Shown here: piece after piece, positions 13,101 through 19,500 of the stretch
Position numbering within the stretch: position 1 is the stretch's first letter
Layout: every line of letters begins with the position of its first letter
Source of the DNA: Brachionus koreanus
Taxonomy: Eukaryota; Rotifera; Eurotatoria; Ploima; Brachionidae
DNA length: 23,936 nt
Direction: 5' to 3'
Assembly (NCBI GenBank): GCA_016987375.1
Contig: PJRA01000403.1
Span: 604,737 to 628,672 of the forward strand
Made by a program: the position numbers and the translations under genes
The notes under the pieces: generated by a model
Told to the model about the DNA's origin: nothing
Databases searched by the model: none
What the model saw: only the letters and a program-made list of their open reading frames with translations

Positions 13101-15508
13101 TAATATTTATATCATAGCCATTGTGAAACTTAATACAAAATTACAAATACCAAAAGAAAATAACTCATGACTTCTGTTCTTATGGTCAAAAATTTGTTCT
13201 GGAACTGAAAAATAGTATTTATTTTAAACAATTATTGTTTCATCTATTGTGGAAGTCCGGTTAAAATCTGTGCAAATTCTGCAAAATTTCAATCAATAAA
13301 ATAATATTGAAAATAAATCGCATCGGACTTCCGCAATAGGTGAAACAACAAATTTTCAACCATTAGAACAAAAGTGATTATTTATTTATTTGTTTTCTGT
13401 ACCGAGCTAGAGCTACTTCAGAGTAAAGTAAAAAATAAAAATAAAGTAAATCAGCTAAAAAAAAAATGCAAAGAAAGTTTAAAAGATATATATTGATATA
13501 GGTTGTTACATTTGACATTAGTTTACATAGTTGAAGCTTGATGAAAAAAGAGGAAATAGCAAGGTAGAAATTACACAATGGAGTTGGGTATTCTATAGTG
13601 ATGAAATTTTTTACTTTTTATATTAGAAAATTTTGTATGAAGTCTCACAATGTTTTTATCATAAACAAAATAAAGTTCAAATAATTTTTTTAAAGAGGTC
13701 CGGTGAACGAATGGTACGAAATAATTTTCAACTATGCCAAGTACAGTCAAAAAGCTCGTCAATGGATGATCAACTACTTTCTGTTAGAGAACCCAACTAT
13801 TTTAGTTCAATTTTTTTTAGACTGTCCCAGCAATGAGGTAAACTAGTTGATTTGAAACAAAATAAAAAGCTTTCTATTTAAATTTATAATCAAGATTCGA
13901 AATACACTAAGCAAAATATTGGTTACATTGGTGCATTTGTCTTATTCGGACATGCCGAGAGAAATAACTCTCGAGAATTTAGTAAATATTCCTAATCAAG
14001 CATCGATAACAATGTTAGCATTAGCTAGCACGAGACCAGCCGAAAACAGCAGTCCCAGTCGAAACCAAACAACAGTGACCAGCCTGAACAATATAATGGC
14101 AACCATTTCGAATTCTAACATAAGCGGACTAGAAAACAAAACCTATTACATGATAGAAACAGACTCTTTGGTCTACACACTAGTCTCGTTGATTTCAAAA
14201 CGAGATTTAATTTGCGAACAAACTGCAAAATATTTGGTTCAGTATTTTCAGTTTTTCAACTACTATCTCTTGCTAGGTGTCCAACAATGCTTGCATTTGA
14301 TCCGCTGTGACGTTCCATACGTGTTCATCCAATTCGCAATTGATGAACTGCCAATGTCTCTTGCCAACATAAATCTAAATTCATACTCTCCATCATCGGG
14401 CTCATCATGCCCGCTTAACTATTCCAGAGTCCAGAACACAGCCTATCAGAACTCTTCTAGCTGCATAAGTCAATACACCGATCTGACCAAACTCTACTGT
14501 GTAGTCTGCACTCTACTTCGATGCTTTGACATAAGTGCATTTTGTGCTACTTTTTCGAAAAGCTCTGAAATACCGCCAAATCCTCATAGTCATTTTGGCG
14601 AGCTTAAGCAACAGGATAATGTCCAAATGCAGCAAATTCCTTCTCAGTGTCCGAAAATTCCGACAAAAATATCCGATTTAGTTTTTAAGCGTACAAATTT
14701 TGTAAAAAAAATGCTCGAAGAAGCGTCCGGCATGGACGAAACAATAAAACTAATAAAATTTTTATGCTGGGAGAACATGAGCTTTTCTCTAGATTTGATA
14801 AACGAGCTTCTTTGGATGACCGCATTTCATTGCTCATACGAACTAAAGCCTCATCTTGACATGCTCTATCATATACTGGGCATTGAGGACTCGTGGCAAA
14901 CACGGCGTCTTCTAAGCGCTCTGAACGGAATTCAGAACGAACGCGAAGGTTTATTTGACATCATTTCCAAATCGCAAAATCACTTTCAAAAACGGGCCTA
15001 TCAAATTATCAAAATGATGGTTCAGCTGTTCACTACGAGTGATTTTGCCAATGAGTTGCTAAACGGCGACGAAGAGCTGAAGACAAAATGGAAACAGGCT
15101 AGAAATTGGCTTTATAATGAGATGGAACGATGCCGCATGCTGAACATGCCCAATTATAGTTTTTATCAGAGTCCACAAAGCAACGAAACATCGCAGACTT
15201 ATTATTTGGAGCGAACTCAGAGTGCTCGAGTTACATTGGAAAAAGCATTACGAATTTGTCCACAAAGTAAATTGGGATCGAACGACAATGACCAAAATGA
15301 TCAGAATGATGTAAAAGCATTTTAATGCAATGGAAATTTTTTTATATCTTTATTTTTTAAGGCTGAGGAAGATGATGACGATGATGATGGAGATGATGGT
15401 GATGGAGAAGAGGAAGAAGCCTATGAGAGTATCAGCGATGAGGAAAATTTTGAATGCAGACAAAAATTAGATGGAAATTTTGGCAAATGTTTACCCCATC
15501 AACAATAA
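1..15508 (+). CDS. USP9X: USP9X / fat facets ubiquitin C-terminal hydrolase (5' partial, 9 coding exons in window)
   Basis: This is a large cysteine deubiquitinase of the USP (peptidase C19) family. Members remove ubiquitin from substrates such as epsin/liquid facets in flies and regulate endocytosis, polarity and signalling (family knowledge). Splicing exons 1-1160, 1919-2012, 2065-2407, 2458-2789, 5758-9394, 9449-9540, 13696-13837, 13895-15310 and 15362-15508 gives an unbroken frame of 2,453 residues from base 2. Its order matches USP9X throughout: helical-repeat N-terminal region, a ubiquitin-like segment, the catalytic domain, and a helical C-terminal region with an acidic tail. The Cys box [14 protein letters not shown] has Cys at 7985-7987, and the His box [11 protein letters not shown] has His at 8888-8890. 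CxxC pairs at CKGCPHRY and HCEKCNKK form the expected zinc-binding fingers. The catalytic triad looks intact, so this should be an active enzyme. The N-terminus lies outside the window, with perhaps 200 or more residues missing. Splice sites were placed by eye from phase and homology. Confidence 0.97.
1161..1918 (+). other. USP9X intron, 758 bp
   Basis: AT-rich intron running from the donor GTATTT to the acceptor TTTTTTTACAAG. Two lysine- and phenylalanine-rich open frames inside it (1490-1747 and the start of the frame at 1819) are AT-composition ORFs with no recognisable domain. I see no repeat or element here. Confidence 0.8.
1919..2012 (+). CDS. USP9X: USP9X coding exon, 94 bp
   Basis: Encodes [18 protein letters not shown] followed by IQERLNFLK, which matches the USP9X segment ending VQERLNFLR. 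The acceptor ACAAG ends at 1918 and the donor AA|GTGATT starts at 2013. Two bases of the last codon are completed by the A at 2065. The following intron is only 52 bp (2013-2064). Confidence 0.92.
2065..2407 (+). CDS. USP9X: USP9X coding exon, 343 bp
   Basis: Encodes [20 protein letters not shown] through [11 protein letters not shown] to LIGLDYLWK, collinear with USP9X. The acceptor ATTAAAAG ends at 2064 and the donor AAA|GTAATA starts at 2408 (phase 0). A second GT at 2416 was rejected because it breaks the frame into the next exon. The downstream intron is 50 bp (2408-2457). Confidence 0.93.
2458..2789 (+). CDS. USP9X: USP9X coding exon, 332 bp
   Basis: Encodes [54 protein letters not shown] and ends YPPLSR. 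All are collinear with USP9X (its block ends PMSR before AFRGK). The acceptor TTTTTAG ends at 2457 and the donor AG|GTAAAC starts at 2790. It leaves two bases of an Arg codon, completed by the A at 5758. Confidence 0.94.
2790..4387 (+). other. First part of the 2,968-bp USP9X intron; nothing coding
   Basis: Very AT-rich intron DNA (the intron runs 2790-5757). I find no ORF with domain content and no strong repeat here. A short ATT run lies near 3983-4000. The rest of the intron holds the RT remnant and the foldback element annotated separately. Confidence 0.75.
4388..5400 (-). pseudogene. Decayed non-LTR retrotransposon RT, 5'-truncated, in the USP9X intron
   Basis: On the minus strand, 5360-5034 reads through an RT palm. 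It has [19 protein letters not shown], the box [17 protein letters not shown] and the catalytic box [10 protein letters not shown]. The frame then shifts near 5034 and continues as [19 protein letters not shown], typical of the RT thumb side. After a further stop, a [10 protein letters not shown] block appears, where families usually have KYLGV. Scattered pieces follow, ending in [10 protein letters not shown] and a stop at 4388. The N-terminal endonuclease and the RT fingers are absent, so the copy is 5'-truncated, as usual for LINE insertions. Several stops and frameshifts make it inactive. Clade not assigned. Confidence 0.85.
5526..5661. mobile_element. 136-bp foldback / MITE-like inverted-repeat element
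   Basis: The left arm 5526-5560 and the right arm 5629-5661 are inverted copies. They share AAATCTTAGTA, AAAAA and CAGTACA, with about three substitutions and a two-base gap. A further inverted copy of the arm's inner half (AAAAACTA...CAGTACA) lies at 5602-5623, so the left arm can pair with either. There is no coding capacity. It sits about 100 bp upstream of the exon acceptor at 5757. I could not define a clear target-site duplication. Confidence 0.6.
5758..9394 (+). CDS. USP9X: USP9X giant exon: ubiquitin-like segment plus whole catalytic domain
   Basis: This 3,637-bp exon opens with [36 protein letters not shown], matching the ubiquitin-like segment of USP9X. A Ser/Asp-rich linker follows ([15 protein letters not shown]), then the helical region ([17 protein letters not shown]-like [24 protein letters not shown]). 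The USP domain begins at [20 protein letters not shown]. Its Cys nucleophile codon is TGC 7985-7987 and its general-base His codon is CAT 8888-8890. [20 protein letters not shown] supplies the third triad position. Zinc-finger Cys pairs, [12 protein letters not shown] and [12 protein letters not shown] are all conserved. The acceptor TTTAAG ends at 5757 and the donor CAA|GTATTT at 9395 is phase 0. An internal GTG at 5777 is not the start. Confidence 0.97.
9449..9540 (+). CDS. USP9X: USP9X coding exon, 92 bp
   Basis: Encodes [20 protein letters not shown] then [11 protein letters not shown], matching the USP9X stretch [20 protein letters not shown]. The preceding intron is 54 bp (9395-9448, acceptor TATTTTAG). 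The donor AG|GTAAGC at 9541 is the best donor in the gene and opens the 4,155-bp intron. The split Arg codon is completed at 13696. Confidence 0.92.
9541..10198 (+). other. Start of the 4,155-bp USP9X intron; no gene seen
   Basis: AT-rich. The only structured item is a small perfect hairpin GCTCTC-TTG-GAGAGC at about 9698-9712, whose meaning I cannot judge. The intron runs 9541-13695 and contains the nested homeobox gene and the elements listed separately. Confidence 0.7.
10199..10530 (-). pseudogene. Non-LTR retrotransposon RT-ORF C-terminal remnant
   Basis: The minus-strand frame at 10441-10199 contains [17 protein letters not shown] and [18 protein letters not shown]. This is the typical extreme C-terminus of CR1/Jockey-type RT ORFs (usual form: R..FF..R.VN.WNSLP...V...S...FK..LD). 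A further peptide, [19 protein letters not shown], continues upstream on the minus strand in another frame, so there is a frameshift near 10441. No RT catalytic region remains. Assigned by pattern recognition only. Confidence 0.6.
10531..11147. other. AT-rich intron DNA with a polypurine run
   Basis: No coding signal. A pyrimidine-rich stretch at about 10570-10600 is followed by a run that is nearly all A and G from 10621 to 10668. Nothing else recognisable lies between the RT remnant and the 3' flank of the homeobox gene. Confidence 0.6.
11148..11157 (-). promoter_or_regulatory. Polyadenylation signals of the nested homeobox gene
   Basis: Two overlapping AATAAA hexamers on the minus strand (TTTATTTATT on the plus strand) lie about 86-95 bp past the stop codon of the homeobox frame, a sensible distance for its 3' end. 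In DNA this AT-rich the hexamer also arises by chance. Confidence 0.45.
11243..12004 (-). CDS. TALE-class homeobox transcription factor, nested antisense in the USP9X intron
   Basis: An uninterrupted 253-residue frame. The homeodomain lies at about residues 155-217. Helix III is [12 protein letters not shown], with the invariant Trp205, Phe206, Asn208 and Arg210, and the core Phe is Phe174. Three extra residues (Pro-Tyr-Pro, 181-183) in the loop between helices I and II define the TALE superclass. The first ~140 residues are rich in Ser, Tyr, Asn and Pro (e.g. [11 protein letters not shown]), like an activation region. A short basic segment (NTKPKRIRR) and a ~30-residue helical tail follow the homeodomain. 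No PBC, MEIS, IRX or TGIF accessory domain is seen. The sequence resembles divergent spiralian TALE genes (SPILE-like) more than PBX, MEIS or IRX, but that is inference. The start could be Met1 (good context), Met19 or Met31. The role is presumably nuclear, DNA-binding and developmental. Confidence 0.88.
   Translation of the reverse strand: MEIIIQSNFKLKFIQSKKMNQSINQSISTEMSHEVYPFYNQGASWYDHSSNNSVFYSNWSSPSILTSSPQPSYPSYTYTSPENSYYYPYYTNYFQHSTYYDNCYSSSSNFSSSDCSQKIESPINYSSENDNLKVRSFDNNLFFTPEKPKSEKRSKIQRKQLLPDNAVDIMNEWFDDHFNNPYPTLEEKERMAKQGGITVKQVTAWFSNRRNRSQNTKPKRIRRAIEQEMHTMIDQLSYNPNQVEIIQKLKTLF
12062..12104. promoter_or_regulatory. Paired inverted TGATTGAT motifs in the homeobox promoter
   Basis: TGATTGAT occurs on the plus strand at 12062-12069 and in inverted form (ATCAATCA) at 12097-12104. 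A third copy at 11927-11934 lies inside the 5' coding part. TGATTGAT is a known type of PBC/HOX composite site. The overlapping CCAAT at 12094-12098 may be a CCAAT box. Functional use is inferred only. Confidence 0.35.
12120..12127 (-). promoter_or_regulatory. TATA box of the nested homeobox gene
   Basis: TATAAAAG on the minus strand, 116 bp upstream of the first ATG. A start of transcription 25-30 bp downstream would give a 5' UTR of about 90 nt with no introns. It is a full consensus match, but AT-rich DNA makes chance matches common. Confidence 0.45.
12182..12210. repeat. 29-bp perfect direct repeat, copy 1
   Basis: Identical over 29 bases to 12475-12503. It begins GACTAATTATTCCAAGTG and includes TAATTA (homeodomain core) and TGTCA (reverse of the TALE core TGACA). 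It lies 178 bp upstream of the homeobox start codon. Confidence 0.8.
12211..12474. other. 264-bp spacer between 29-bp direct repeats
   Basis: AT-rich DNA without an ORF, terminal inverted repeats or a poly(A) tail that would mark it as an inserted element. It could be upstream regulatory DNA of the homeobox gene. Confidence 0.4.
12475..12503. repeat. 29-bp perfect direct repeat, copy 2
   Basis: Exact second copy of 12182-12210, 293 bp further upstream of the homeobox gene, in the same orientation. Flanking bases differ immediately on both sides. Confidence 0.8.
12504..13234. other. Intron DNA, no gene seen
   Basis: AT-rich sequence between the upstream repeats of the homeobox gene and the hairpin element. 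I see no ORF with domain content and no further copy of the 29-bp repeat. Confidence 0.6.
13235..13348. repeat. 114-bp hairpin: 25-bp inverted repeat with 64-nt loop
   Basis: The arms 13235-13259 and 13324-13348 are complementary at 23 of 25 positions. The two differences become G.U pairs in a plus-strand transcript, giving a full 25-bp stem in USP9X pre-mRNA. The loop contains a smaller inverted pair (TTTCAAT ... ATTGAAA). The G+C-containing core GGAAGTCCG stands out from its surroundings. It may be a MITE-like element or a structured intronic RNA. No other copy was seen in the window. Confidence 0.65.
13377..13428 (-). mobile_element. 3' end of a non-LTR retroelement, copy A
   Basis: On the minus strand a G+C-bearing block containing AGCTCGGTACAGAAAACAAA is followed by a short AAAT-repeat tail. 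It matches 20761-20805 with few changes, including the tail. In one frame the block reads [10 protein letters not shown] and then a stop. The 5' extent of this copy is unclear (at most about 200 bp), so it is probably a short 5'-truncated insertion next to exon 13696-13837. Confidence 0.55.
13696..13837 (+). CDS. USP9X: USP9X coding exon, 142 bp
   Basis: Encodes [20 protein letters not shown] then [20 protein letters not shown]. This matches the USP9X stretch around [20 protein letters not shown] and YLLECPSAE. The acceptor used is TTTTTTAAAG ending at 13695. The AG two bases later gives a wrong frame. The donor GAG|GTAAAC starts at 13838, phase 0, and the next intron is 57 bp. Confidence 0.9.
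13895..15310 (+). CDS. USP9X: USP9X coding exon, C-terminal helical region
   Basis: Begins [19 protein letters not shown], matching VRGAFAKLIVFIAHFSL of USP9X, directly after an AATCAAG acceptor. A divergent Asn/Ser-rich stretch follows. Strongly conserved blocks come next: [84 protein letters not shown] and [19 protein letters not shown]. The exon ends GAT|GTAAAA before a 51-bp intron (15311-15361). If that intron is retained the protein ends VKAF, without the acidic tail. Confidence 0.95.
15362..15508 (+). CDS. USP9X: USP9X terminal coding exon with acidic tail
   Basis: After the acceptor TATTTTTTAAG, the frame encodes [19 protein letters not shown], then [12 protein letters not shown], and ends GKCLPHQQ with stop TAA at 15506-15508. 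USP9X proteins also carry an acidic stretch after the conserved CP(E/Q) region, so this fits. Part of it is a GAT/GAC trinucleotide run that may vary in length. Residue-level homology is weak after the acidic run, so this exon rests on phase, splice sites and composition. Confidence 0.82.
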   Translation, partial: AEEDDDDDDGDDGDGEEEEAYESISDEENFECRQKLDGNFGKCLPHQQ

Positions 15509-15840
15509 ATGGACTATTAGTTTGTTTTAATAGTCTGATAATTGTAAAGACTCAAGGCTTTAAGCGCCAAATCGATTTTAATCAAAAACTTGATGAAAAA
15601 AGTTTTTTTTTTTTTAATCTTCACAATTAAGAGTAAACCACTTAAATGTACATTTAAATGCCTTTCGGTTTATCAACTTGAAACTGAACAACTTTCTTTC
15701 TTTCTTTTATATTATTTTTTTTATTTTGAATTGATTCCATTTTAAACGAAAATCAAAAGTCAAACATTTAATTTAAATTTTCAACTATATAAAAAATTTT
15801 ATCTTACAAAATGAATAAAAAATAAATACTTACTTATTTT
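15509..15840 (+). promoter_or_regulatory. USP9X: Probable USP9X 3' UTR with polyadenylation signals
   Basis: AT-rich, non-coding. AATAAA hexamers occur at 15814-15819 and 15821-15826, about 310 bp past the stop. One at 15504-15509 overlaps the stop codon and is unlikely to be used. The exact 3' end cannot be fixed from sequence alone. Confidence 0.5.
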
Positions 15841-16218
15841 TTTTAAATGGCATAGTTTAAAGGTTAAAAAAAAAGTTAATTTTTTTTTTAATCTGATCTA
15901 AATCATTTCAAATTTTTCTTTAAATTACAAGCAAAAAAAAATATGATTCAAACTATTAAACAAACTAGACCTCTACATCCAAAGCGGTCTAAAACTGGAC
16001 CTAATTATTTTAGAAAAGTGTTTTTGCCTCATTCAAATTAAAGAGTTGACAAATTCGGAATTTTATCTATGCCTAAGCAAAAAAAATCTAAATCTAAGAT
16101 TTAAAAATGAAATCATTTTTCAGTTTTTATCATTCATTTAATAGTCAATTAAAATGTTGTTGTTTTTTTTAAATTTTAAAACATTCTTTTAAAATTAAAT
16201 TATTCTTTTAATTCAAAG
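15841..16218. other. Intergenic AT-rich DNA
   Basis: No ORF with domain content, RNA gene or clear repeat seen between the USP9X 3' end and the direct repeat at 16219. Confidence 0.6.
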
Positions 16219-16262
16219 AACGCTGTTTTAAAACATTTTTTTAGCTTTGTTTTATCTTTTTT
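16219..16262. repeat. ~43-bp direct repeat, left copy
   Basis: Starts AACGCTGTTTTAAAACATTT and continues through TTTGTTTTATCTTTTT. It matches 16927-16968 with one substitution and small T-run differences. The two copies bracket the RT fragment at 16512-16920. Confidence 0.7.
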
Positions 16263-16511
16263 TTTTTGAGTGTAAAATAAATTTAAATTCCTTTCCATAT
16301 AAAACTAATTACATTTTTGAGACTGCTAATGCTGTTTATTTTATTCAAAATTGTGCTAAAAAAAGATGCTATGCGAAACAAAGTATGTGTGTGAAAAAGA
16401 GAGAAAAATATGCGAAAAAGAATAAAAATTGTGTGATAAAGTAATTTACCCCTATTTAAGTAAATATAAAATATTTTTATTTAATAAAAGACAACTTTTA
16501 TATTAAACTAT

Positions 16512-16920
16512 CGTCAAATACTCCTTGATATATGTTCTGAATTTGCTAAATTAGGGAAGATTGACTTAAATGCCAATAAATCTACTGCACTTATTTTCGG
16601 AAAAGAGAAAACTATGGAAAAGTTCTGCTTTAGTCTGAGTAATAACAAGGTGCAACATTCAGAAAAAATAGAATACTTAGGTATTCCAATTGGCGATTTT
16701 GCTTATGTTTGTAATTTTGTTGATCAAAAATGTTGAAAAAAGCTTCTACTCTCTTTGCGGACTGGGTTGAAAACAAAAGATGACTTTCCAGATTTAGTGT
16801 TTATTTTATACAAACAATTTTGCCAGTCTATTTTTAGATACCATCCTGATTTATTATTAATTTTGGAAGGAAAATCAAAAGAATTTGATATTGGACAGAA
16901 TATGTTACAATAAAGTGTCT
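16512..16920 (+). pseudogene. Non-LTR retrotransposon RT thumb-region remnant
   Basis: One frame (16512-16736) reads ILLDICSEFAKLGKIDLN, then NKSTALIFGKE, then IEYLGIPIGD and a stop. The pattern K(S)xxxIF...YLG.P.GD is typical of the RT region after the YADD box in non-LTR elements. A shifted frame continues FPDLVFILYKQFCQSIFR to about 16916. The catalytic box and both ends of the element are missing. It appears to be a different family from the copies at 21-23 kb. Confidence 0.65.
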
Positions 16921-16926
16921 TTGAAT

Positions 16927-16968
16927 AACGCTGTTTTAAAACATTTTTAAGCTCTGTTTTATCTTTTT
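16927..16968. repeat. ~43-bp direct repeat, right copy
   Basis: Second copy of 16219-16262, in the same orientation, 708 bp downstream. It follows directly after the RT remnant. Confidence 0.7.
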
Positions 16969-17396
16969 GAATTATGGAACTATATGTAAATTTTTTTCTA
17001 GATTTGCTAGATTTTCACCTGTTAATTGAATTTGTGTATAAATGTAAAAATCTTGGCTTGGTAGACTCAGTAAAATATTTGTTATCACAAATCAAGTTTG
17101 AAATATAACACAAGTAAAATTATTACTTCATTGTTGAAATTTTAAACGATTCATTGATTTATTAAAAGTGGACTTTAATATTTAATAATAGTTTTTTTGA
17201 GATAATTGAGTTTTTTAAAAGCTGTTATTTTTGAAGGCTATAATATAAATTCAATCTTGTGGTATAAAAAAATAAATCAAAGTGATATAAAATTTTACTT
17301 AACTGCTATAAAAAAATTAATATGAAGTGCTTTATAATTTTAATGTCATTTTTTTGTATAATTTTTAAACTTTAAATGTCACGTGATTTTTTACAG
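16969..17396. other. Intergenic AT-rich DNA
   Basis: No supported feature. It ends in an acceptor-like TTTTTTACAG at 17387-17396, directly before the degraded ORF at 17397. Confidence 0.55.
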
Positions 17397-17820
17397 AATT
17401 TATAAAAAGAATAAAATTTCAAATATTAATTTTTTCAAAAATTAATGATTCAACAAGTAATGAATTTTTGCATCCAAAAAATGAGAGTGAATCAAATGAA
17501 GATTCGCTGAGGGATGCTGACGAAATAGAAGCTCCTACAACGACAAAATATCACTGAAAAAATAAGTTTTACGAAAGATTTTGTAGTTTTTCCAATTTTG
17601 TAATTGAAGACAAAACTCTTAATGGAGGGTTAATGACTGGCAATGAAAAATGATTTTATGATTGTTATATAATGGGAAAAGAGCATAAATGCCTAGTAAA
17701 AGTGTATTTTTTCTTGTAACGAGATTCTCAAGATTGTACAGTCAGACAGTCATCACGACCATCGTGATATATGCGAAAAAATTGACTCATTTAGATTTAG
17801 AAAAATTATAAAAAAATTTA
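17397..17820 (+). pseudogene. Degraded zinc-finger-like (possibly FLYWCH/MULE-associated) ORF
   Basis: One frame runs 17397-17719 with only two interruptions, both TGA (17555-17557 and 17651-17653). It encodes an acidic peptide (ESNEDSLRDADEIEAPTT), then FVIEDKTLNGG, FYDCYIMGKEHKCLVKV and a TAA. After a frame change it reads SDSHHDHRDICEKIDSF. The order aromatic, C-x8-C, then His-rich HHDH resembles FLYWCH-type fingers found near MULE-like transposases. An acceptor-like site sits just before it. The family assignment is tentative. I see no intact product. Confidence 0.35.
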
Positions 17821-17978
17821 TTTAGATTTTATAGCAGATATAGAGGAAATAGAAAATTAAATAGAACAAAAAAAATATAAGCGTTTTTTAAATTCCTTTT
17901 AAGTTTCATACCTAAATTGATTAAATTAAATAAATAAGAATTGAGTTAGTTGAGTTTAAAAAAGAGTTAATCTTAAAT

Positions 17979-18005
17979 CTGGTCGTAGTGGTCAAGTATG
18001 CGATT
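17979..18005 (+). other. tRNA-like A-box sequence (possible SINE head)
   Basis: TGGTCGTAGTGGTCAAGTAT resembles the D-arm/A-box of tRNAs (TGGYNNAGTGG with one extra base). No B box or folded tRNA could be found after it, so it is not a functional tRNA gene. It could be the head of a decayed tRNA-derived SINE, or chance. Confidence 0.2.
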
Positions 18006-18014
18006 TAAGAAGGC

Positions 18015-18043
18015 ATTCTAAGATTCTAAGATTCTATTCTAAG
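18015..18043. repeat. Short tandem repeat, unit ATTCTAAG
   Basis: ATTCTAAG ATTCTAAG ATTCT ATTCTAAG, in head-to-tail order. It lies directly after the tRNA-like block. Confidence 0.75.
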
Positions 18044-19324
18044 TTTTTTATTCTAATTGTTGTAGCGCGCCTAATTGCTTGTCATTCGCTACTTAAATAT
18101 TATTTGTTGCTTAGAGTTTACTTTTCTATCTAATTAGCACCAAGTAGTAATCAAACAGGTTATAAATGAGAATAAAAAAAAGCTAAGAAAGGGAATATAA
18201 TTTGTGCTAGTTTAATAAAGCCACTTCAAGCACTCTATCTTTTATTCAATCCTATTTTGTGTTAATAAATGTCAACCAAACGTGGAAGACCAACCAACTA
18301 ATTTTTAAAAAATTTTTCTTTTTTTAATTTTTTTCTCTAAATTTTACTCTTTTGATATTCGATTCAGTTAAAATCTTTTTTACTTAAAGAAAACAAATGT
18401 AGTAAAATGAAAATAAAGTTGAGGGGAGAATTAATGTGTGTGCACTATTATTTTTATAAAGTGTCAATTATATTGAGAAAAAAAATAAAAATAATTAAAA
18501 ATGAACTATTTTTTTTTGGTTCAACCGTTCGAACAAGAAAAGCCTGTCTTTTTTCCATTATCGTATTTTATTTACATAACTGATTATCATTACTTGGACA
18601 CTTGGTATTTTTTTTGCTGATCTTGGGTTTGGTTCATCTTATTTTATGATCATGGGTACAATCTTATGGTTTTAATTTAAGACATGATATTTTTCTGTTG
18701 TTGGCGCCTCGTTCTTGTTTATTGTTTAATGCCAATACTATTGAAATTCATCCATTCTAAAAGCAAAAGTTAAGTATTAGGATTTGGAATAAAAGCATAA
18801 TATTATTAAGTCTTTAGTAACATGACAGCACTAGAAGCTTTTAACCAGTACCAAAACGAACATAGTTGTTAATTTAGATGAATTACCGTTAAGTTACCAA
18901 TTAATTGAAATAGTCGATTATTTATTTTTTTTTTAGTAATTTATTGATTTATTCGATTTTTTCTATTGTCTACTTCAATGTTTATTTCATCACTGAACAT
19001 TATCTGTCTCCATTTAGCCTTGTTGCATGATTTTATTTTGAAACAGAAGTTTTTTCTAGCTTTTTTTTGAGATTTTGTTAATCTTTTTGTTGAGTATTTT
19101 GTAAATTTTGTTAATAATTTTAGTTTTCTTGTACATAATCACTTAAACAAAAAGAAAATAAAATATTAAATGGCAAAATTTAATCAAATTAAAAACAAAA
19201 TTAAATTAAAACTGTGTATTAAAGCTAAAACCACACACCAAGAATCTATAGTCATCTATTTTTTTAATTCAAAATCATTTTACAAATGTTAGAATTTTTA
19301 AATTCACTAATGTAATAGTCTTTT
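18044..19324. other. Intergenic AT-rich DNA, no feature supported
   Basis: Long AT-rich stretch with no ORF of domain content on either strand, no RNA gene and no strong repeat that I can see. Confidence 0.55.
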
Positions 19325-19500
19325 AGATTTTAGGAGAAGATTTCGATGTTGCGCACTGCTTTCGAAGACCAGAAAAGCAATAATGTAACAAAGTTTTTGA
19401 TCACCTTTTTAACTTTTTAGAATTTCTCTATTGAATTATCTAAGGCAAGAATAATCTGGAGAGCTAATTTAAGATTATTGTTCTCTGTTGAATAAAAATA
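19325..19500 (+). pseudogene. Weak trace of a retroelement ORF1-like protein
   Basis: Frame pieces read GEDFDVAHCFRRPEKQ, then (shifted) NNVTKFLITFLTF, then FSIELSKARIIWRANLRLLF. The order D(I/V)AHR..GRP...(V)KF...R...W.AR resembles ORF1-type proteins of non-LTR elements. It is short, frameshifted and supported by pattern only. Confidence 0.22.

Noticed and set aside
13378..13578. Minus-strand 66-codon ORF as a small membrane protein
   Set aside because: It is AT-rich and hydrophobic by composition, and its end coincides with the retroelement 3' block shared with 20761-20805.
13633..13836. Open frame overlapping the USP9X exon at 13696
   Set aside because: It is the wrong frame ([10 protein letters not shown]). 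The frame that continues the split Arg codon gives the conserved USP9X block.
16247..16444. 65-codon ORF with several Cys and Lys residues
   Set aside because: No recognisable motif. It starts inside the direct repeat and is low-complexity; probably chance.
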